This document shows, piece by piece, positions 24,451 to 28,396 of a stretch of DNA of 28,396 bases (position 1 is the stretch's first letter; every line of letters begins with the position of its first letter). This DNA comes from Baffinella frigidus (taxonomy: Eukaryota > Cryptophyceae > Cryptomonadales > Baffinellaceae), in assembly GCA_026770585.1 (NCBI GenBank), contig MU646564.1, positions 429,797 through 458,192 on the forward strand, given 5' to 3'. A program made the position numbers and the translations under genes. The notes beneath the pieces were generated by a model. The model ran no database searches and was not told where the DNA came from. It was given only the letters and a program-made list of their open reading frames with translations.

Positions 24451-24571
24451 TACAGGGGTACCTCACTCATAAGAAACCGCCCCCCCTAGGACCCTACAGT
24501 AGGACCATGCCTAGGGCCCTATGGTGTCCTAGGGGGGGGGGGCGTTTTCTTGTGAGCGAGGTACCCCTGTA
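24451..24571 (+). mobile_element. Family A palindromic MITE, copy A9
   Basis: Full copy: TACAGGGGTACCTCACTCAT to GAGCGAGGTACCCCTGTA. Only three bases (CGG) separate it from the next copy. Confidence 0.9.
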
Positions 24572-24574
24572 CGG

Positions 24575-24700
24575 CACAGAGGTACCTCGCTCATACGAAA
24601 CCGCCCCCCCCTAGGACCCTACAGTAGGCCTATGCCTAGGGCCCTATGGTGGTCCTAGGGGGGGGGGGGTGCGGTTTCTTATGAGCGAGGTACCCCTGTA
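24575..24700 (+). mobile_element. Family A palindromic MITE, copy A10
   Basis: CACAGAGGTACCTCGCTCAT to GAGCGAGGTACCCCTGTA. This is the cleanest core, CCTAGGACCCTACAGTAGGC then CTATGCCTAGGGCCCTATGG, and the longest G run (12 or more). Confidence 0.9.
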
Positions 24701-24714
24701 ACACACGGAACTCC

Positions 24715-24830
24715 GCGATTTTATGGGCGCCGAATAAACTCCCTAATGATTTACTTGCGGCGGAAGACGTCGCGCGATGTCATGGGCGTCGAATAAACTC
24801 CACGATTTACTTGCGGCGGGGGGCGTCGCC
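24715..24830 (+). repeat. Tandem duplication of about 56-59 bp
   Basis: GCGAT-TT-ATGGGCGCCGAA then TAAACTCC and TTTACTTGCGGCGG occurs twice, at 24715 and 24774, with small differences. Confidence 0.75.
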
Positions 24831-24888
24831 CGGCGCGGGTGCGCGCAGCAGGAAGTCAACCGGCCCCTTGATCAGCACCATCACCTGT

Positions 24889-25022
24889 GCGGAAGGTAAC
24901 CAAATCAGTTCCTTTTCGCTAGGACGTTGGATAGGAGAAATTGGTCAGGGCATAGTAAATTTAATGAGGCCTCGTAATTAAACGAAAACGCTGATTAGGG
25001 AAGTGATTCAGTTATCTTTCGG
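24889..25022 (+). repeat. Fold-back element, family H copy 2
   Basis: Left GGAAGGTAACCAAATCAGTT faces AAGTGATTCAGTTATCTTTC on the right. Central palindrome GAGGCCTC flanked by TTTAAT/TAATTAAA. Same layout as 349-484. Confidence 0.7.
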
Positions 25023-25063
25023 GATGAACTTACCCGCGCCGAGCGGGGTGCGTACCGGGGCAG

Positions 25064-25185
25064 TTAGGGGGGTACCTCGCTCATCAGAAAGCACCTCCTC
25101 CTAGGAACATACAGTAGGACTTTCCTAGGACCCTATGCTGGTCCTAGGGGGGGGCACAGTTTCTTATGAGCGAGGTTCCCCTGTA
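25064..25185 (+). mobile_element. Family A palindromic MITE, copy A11
   Basis: TTAGGGGGGTACCTCGCTCA to GAGCGAGGTTCCCCTGTA. The core is diverged (AACATACAGTAGGACTTTCC). Confidence 0.85.
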
Positions 25186-25233
25186 GTTATGGCTAGTTGC
25201 CATGTGGACGGTGATCTGACCGAAGACTCGGTT

Positions 25234-25289
25234 ACTCTCTGTCTCACTTGCCTTGAGACTCACTCACTCTCTGTCTCACTTGCCTTGAG
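25234..25289 (+). repeat. Short tandem duplication, 32-bp period
   Basis: ACTCTCTGTCTCACTTGCCT TGAG at 25234 is repeated at 25266. Confidence 0.8.
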
Positions 25290-25319
25290 CGGCGCACTCA
25301 AGATCGCACGCAAGATCTC

Positions 25320-25458
25320 GTAGGGAAACAGTTTTAATTTAAACCTTTTGTATTCAATAAAATGTACTACACGTTTGCTTTAATATTACTAGTAAAACTC
25401 GTTATGTGTAGCAAATTTCATTTTCAGAAAGCTTTAAATCAAAATCGTTTTCCAATGA
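25320..25458 (+). repeat. Fold-back element, family B copy 2, with TAATATTAC
   Basis: GTAGGGAAACAGTTTTAATT on the left faces AAATCAAAATCGTTTTCC on the right. ACTACACG (25366) and TGTGTAGC (25405) bracket CTTTAATATTACTAGTAAAA. The nonamer is at 25381-25389, the same place as in copy 1. Confidence 0.75.
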
Positions 25459-25819
25459 GATCCACGCGCTCCGGACTAGGGGAGGTGTGGATAGTGTGGG
25501 TAGGAGGGTAAGATGGGGAACTCCGACCACAGCACTACATATACATACGTATGTACCCAGTGGTATACGTATACAGACCCAGGAGTAGACTGACGATAAG
25601 ACGGTCGTATGGGTGACCTCAGCTTTGATGGAATCGGACGGAGGAATGTCGAAGCGCATGACCGCCCCCCGCGTGCCTTCGATCCCTGCATCCGAAAGCG
25701 GCGGGCGTTCACGACACGGCCCAAACCCCCGTGCGGGGATTTGTTTCATCTTCCGGCAAAAAATGCTGTTCCCGGATGAAAGTAGGCAGAAAGCAGGGTG
25801 TATGACCGTACGGGAATTT

Positions 25820-25917
25820 CTTTCATTTTCTGGCAACGAAAATTACTACACAATTCGTGCTCATTAGTAATACTAAAAAGCATTTTTGTAGTAATTTTCA
25901 TCACCAGTAAATGAAAG
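25820..25917 (+). repeat. Fold-back element with about 33-bp arms
   Basis: CTTTCATTTTCTGG then GAAAATTACTACACA on the left face TTTGTAGTAATTTTCAT then CACCAGTAAATGAAAG on the right, with a loop of about 32 nt. Another palindrome built on the GTAGTAAA motif. 25470-25819 has overlapping frames on both strands but none I can support as a gene. Confidence 0.78.
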
Positions 25918-26047
25918 GACAATAGGTTTCCCCGGAGAAACGAGTGCGTTACAGGAGTGTAAAGTGAGATGCCAAAGCACCCTGCCATCTTGGAATCGGA
26001 GGGAACATTGCTCGCGATGCACCAATTAGGATGCATGCGGAACTCGG

Positions 26048-26149
26048 AAAGTGCACCAAAATCACGGGAACTCAAAGTGCTCCAAAATCATGGAAACTCA
26101 AAAAGTGCACCAAAATCACGGGAACTCAGAAATTGCACCAAAATCACGC
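26048..26149 (+). repeat. Tandem array of about 28-bp units
   Basis: Four units of (G)CACCAAAATCACGGGAACTC plus AAA(A)GTG, with unit lengths differing by one or two bases. Confidence 0.82.
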
Positions 26150-26258
26150 CGCGTCAACGCCGGACAACACACGGTGTGTGGTGAGACTCAAGGCCTTGTA
26201 AGATCAGGAGCCGGACGCCAAATTGCTCGCCTCTTGACACCACCTTACGCTCTGCAAG

Positions 26259-26334
26259 ATGCTGTCAGCGGCAAGCCTTTTGGCGTCTTGGTCCTCATGC
26301 TGTCAGCGACAAGCGGTTTGGCGTCTAGGTCCTC
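26259..26334 (+). repeat. Tandem duplication, 38-bp period
   Basis: ATGCTGTCAGCGGCAAGCCT TTTGGCGTCTTGGTCCTC is followed by ATGCTGTCAGCGACAAGCGG TTTGGCGTCTAGGTCCTC. Confidence 0.85.
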
Positions 26335-26346
26335 ATCTTTCCAAGG

Positions 26347-26403
26347 CCTTCACGAGAGGGAACACATGGTGGCCATGGTGGGTTCGATCCGTGAAACCCG
26401 CAT
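26347..26403 (+). repeat. Dispersed repeat E, copy 3
   Basis: CTTCACGAGAGGGAACACAT then GGTGGCCATGGTGGGTTCGA TCCGTGA. Related to the copies at 16.1 and 17.5 kb. Confidence 0.72.
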
Positions 26404-26441
26404 TTCATCTCAAGAGACGCTAGGACGATGTGCATACCATA

Positions 26442-26589
26442 CCACTTAGCAGCCACCGGGGGTTTCACGGATACAGTCCATCTAAACTATTTGTACTAGA
26501 ATCTTATCCATTTTCATTGGATTCTAACCGCCTTTCCCCCGGATATCCGGATATCCGGGGGGAAAAGGAACGCGACCGCTGCTAAGTGG
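26442..26589 (+). mobile_element. TIR element, family C copy 2
   Basis: CCACTTAGCAGC at the left and GCTGCTAAGTGG at the right are perfect inverted repeats. The interior matches 12574-12719 (CAGTCCATCTAAA, TTTGTACTA, AATCTTATCCA) and holds CCGGATATCCGGATATCCGG within a longer hairpin. Confidence 0.8.
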
Positions 26590-26703
26590 ATGCAGGGCCA
26601 GCTTCACACCCACAGGTAGTACTCCCGGACAAGCACACGCACCATCCCTAGGGAGGGTCCTGTCCTGTTCGGCTCCGACCAACAGGCCTACCATCAACCC
26701 CTT

Positions 26704-27002
26704 AGTGTTTGTTGTTTGTTGTTTGTTGTTTGGTGTTTGTTGTTTGTTGTTTGTTGGTGTTTGGTGTTTGGTGTTCGGTGTTTGTTGTTTGGTGTTTGTT
26801 GTTTGGTGTTTGTTGTTTGGTGTTTGTTGTTTGGTGTTTGTTGTTTGGTGTTTGTTGTTTGTTGTTTGTTGTTTGTTGTTTGGTGTTTGGGGTGTAAAGT
26901 TTGGGGTGTAAGGTTTGGGGTTTGGTGTTTGGGATTTGGGGTTTGGGGTTTGGGGTTTGGGGTTTGGGGTTTGGGGTATGGGGTTTGGGGTTTGGGGTTT
27001 GG
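26704..27002 (+). repeat. TGTTTG satellite grading into TTTGGGG repeats
   Basis: About 180 bp of TGTTTGT/TGTTTGG units, then GGGTTTGG units that resemble telomere-like repeats. The long Cys/Val and Thr/Asn/Lys-rich frames on the two strands are translation artefacts of the array. Confidence 0.9.
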
Positions 27003-27112
27003 ATCGGACCTGACGGGTCCTCGGTGTGGATGGAGAGAGGCATGATCACTTGCGTTCCGTCCGACTGTTCCCAGCCGGGATTACGCAATTCAGTCCCGGG
27101 CTTGAATACATT

Positions 27113-27217
27113 CAATTTCGGGAACTGTCCATCTAAAAGATTTATGGTACAACCCCAGCTATTCTCAATTTCGGGAACTGTCCATCTAAAAGATTTATGG
27201 TACAACCCCAGCTATTT
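27113..27217 (+). repeat. 53-bp tandem duplication
   Basis: TCAATTTCGGGAACTGTCCA through CAACCCCAGCTATT occurs twice at 53-bp spacing (27112 and 27165) with almost no difference. Confidence 0.9.
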
Positions 27218-27472
27218 AAAAGCCCTAAAACTTTTAGTTCGAAAAAGCTCAAAGGCCAAGCCGATTCTAAAATTAAGTCTATTCAGGAACGTGAGAAGAG
27301 ATTGGAGGGTGGCGGCACACGCCTGATGGGGCGTGATGATATTAGTGATGATATTAGATTGACACCAGAAAGATTGACACCAGAAAGTGATGATATTAGA
27401 TTGACACCAGAAAGTGCAGAAAGTGTGGCCGCGTTGGAACGGGCGGGCGTTTGGAGGGTTGTGATGTTTTAG
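27197..27472 (+). CDS. Weak coding candidate, 91 aa, charged repeat protein
   Basis: ATG at 27197, TAG at 27470. The translation is hydrophilic and lysine-rich at first (SSKKLKGQADSKIKSIQERE), then has repeated DDI-RLTPE segments from tandem DNA copies of GATGATATTAGATTGACACC. Codons are AT-rich, unlike the GC3-rich genes elsewhere, and the start lies inside the 53-bp duplication. It may be a gene fragment, an exon or chance. No family recognised. Confidence 0.22.
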   Translation: MVQPQLFKSPKTFSSKKLKGQADSKIKSIQEREKRLEGGGTRLMGRDDISDDIRLTPERLTPESDDIRLTPESAESVAALERAGVWRVVMF

Positions 27473-27499
27473 CAGGAAGGGGAATCGTGGTGTTTCTTG

Positions 27500-27786
27500 G
27501 GATGGGAGAGAGGGAGAGATTGAGAGAGGGAGAGGGAGAGACGCGAGGGGAGCGACAGAGAGAGAGAGAGCGAGAGAGAGAGAGAGCGACAGCGAGAAAG
27601 CAAGAGCGAGCGAGCGAGAGAGAGATAGAGCGAGAGAGCGAGAAAGAGAGAGAGATAGACATAGAGAGACTGAAAGAAAGAGACATGGCTCAGTGTATAC
27701 GTTCGTTCTGAGTCAGATCGAACGAGAGAAATAGCGAGCGAGATAGAAGAGACATAATGATACAGAGAGCGCGCGCGCGCGCGCGC

Positions 27787-27824
<38 letters not shown>

Positions 27825-27952
27825 GAGATAGAGAACGAGAGAGACAGAGAGAGAGAGGGAGAGAGAGATAGAGACAGAGAGAGAGAGGGAGAGAGAGGGA
27901 GAGAGAGATAGAAAACGAGAGAGAGAGAGAGATAGAGGGAGAGAGGCGGGAA
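27500..27952. repeat. Purine-rich GA microsatellite with CG tract
   Basis: About 450 bp that is largely GA/GAGAGC on the top strand, with a (GC)n run at about 27769-27788. A near-unique stretch 27680-27745 separates two halves. Frames in it are artefacts. Confidence 0.92.
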
Positions 27953-28025
27953 AGGAACCTGCTTGACGAGTTCGTGCCCGCGAATCACCGCCTCGCGCGC
28001 CTCTCCAAGCCGCCCGAACGCCTGT

Positions 28026-28315
28026 GTAGGGTTTAGGGTTTGGGGTTTAGGGTTTGGGGTTTGGGGTTTGGGGTTTGGGTTTAGGGTTTAGGGTTTTGGG
28101 TTTGGGGTTTGGGGTTTAGGGCTTAGGGTTTAGGGTTTAGGGTTTAGGGTTTAGGGTTTAGGGTTTAGGGTTTAGGGTTTAGGGTTTAGGGCTTCATCCC
28201 CTTGGAGTTTAGGGTTTAGGGTTTGGTGTTTGGTGTTTGGTGTTTGGGGTTTAGGGTTTGGGGTGTGGGGTTTGGGGGTTAGAGTTTGGGGTTTGGGGTT
28301 TAGGGATTAAGGTTG
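28026..28315. repeat. Telomere-like block 3
   Basis: TTTAGGG and TTTGGGG units, including a perfect TTTAGGG run at about 28124-28190, G-strand on top. Confidence 0.9.
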
Positions 28316-28396
28316 CTCCCTGCACCCTGCACCCTAGACCCTGGACCCTGGACCCTGGACCCTGCCTGGACCCTGGACCCTGGACCCTGGACCCTG
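28316..28396. repeat. C-strand CCCTGGA / CCCTGCA array
   Basis: Tandem 7-bp units CCCTGCA then CCCTGGA to the window end, opposite in strand to block 3. It is the third G-to-C strand switch in the window. The array continues beyond the edge. Confidence 0.88.

Noticed and set aside
26380-26396. GGTTCGATCC resembling a tRNA/SINE B box in repeat E copy 3
   Set aside because: No A box at proper spacing, no cloverleaf, and the other two copies have GGCTTCGATCC; chance match.
26702-27205. Long Thr/Asn/Lys/Pro-rich frame (minus) and Cys/Val-rich frames (plus)
   Set aside because: Direct translation of the TGTTTG/TTTGGGG satellite.

Overview
This is nuclear DNA from a eukaryote, most likely a microalga or other protist. 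It carries plant-type TTTAGGG telomere-like repeats in three large degenerate blocks, a Ty3/gypsy chromovirus, an R2R3-type MYB gene with a GT-AG-type splice acceptor, GC3-rich coding islands, and AT-richer non-coding DNA packed with short palindromic (fold-back) elements. I cannot name the species. A cryptophyte-like alga is a weak guess based on telomere type and composition only.

Layout. 1-540: poly-G edge, unique DNA and one fold-back element. 541-2215: degenerate TTTAGGG block. 2239-2580: compound fold-back. 2985-3105: first copy of the dominant KpnI-site hairpin family (family A). 3181-3340: telomere-like strand-switch junction. 3533-9880: a complete chromovirus-type LTR retrotransposon of 6348 bp with identical 244-bp LTRs, a GGCTC target duplication, gag, and pol in the -1 frame after a CCCAAAC slippery heptamer. 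9911-10732: the 3' exon of a MYB gene on the minus strand, with its stop only 25 bp from the retrotransposon. 11527-11820: a possible acidic-tailed terminal exon crossing a 10-N gap. 11840-15500: AT-rich DNA built almost wholly from fold-back elements and a 528-bp TIR element. 15656-15859: an intronless 67-aa single-pass membrane protein gene. 16393-16698: a GC3-rich open frame that looks like a 3' exon. 17820-19615: second telomere-like block. 19670-22140: dispersed repeats. 22216-22680: an unrecognised 154-aa frame. 22848-25185: a cluster of seven family A hairpins among microsatellites and small tandem duplications. 25320-27220: further fold-backs, tandem duplications and a TGTTTG satellite. 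27197-27472: a weak coding candidate. 27490-27955: GA/CG simple sequence. 28026-28396: third telomere-like block with a strand switch.

The only complete multi-gene unit is the retrotransposon. Its Gag, protease, RT, RNase H, integrase and C-terminal chromodomain form one replication system, and it converges on the MYB gene. The rest is gene-poor. Its main feature is many unrelated-looking families of short palindromic non-autonomous elements, several of which share a TGTGTAGTAAATTT(C) motif near their hairpin arms.
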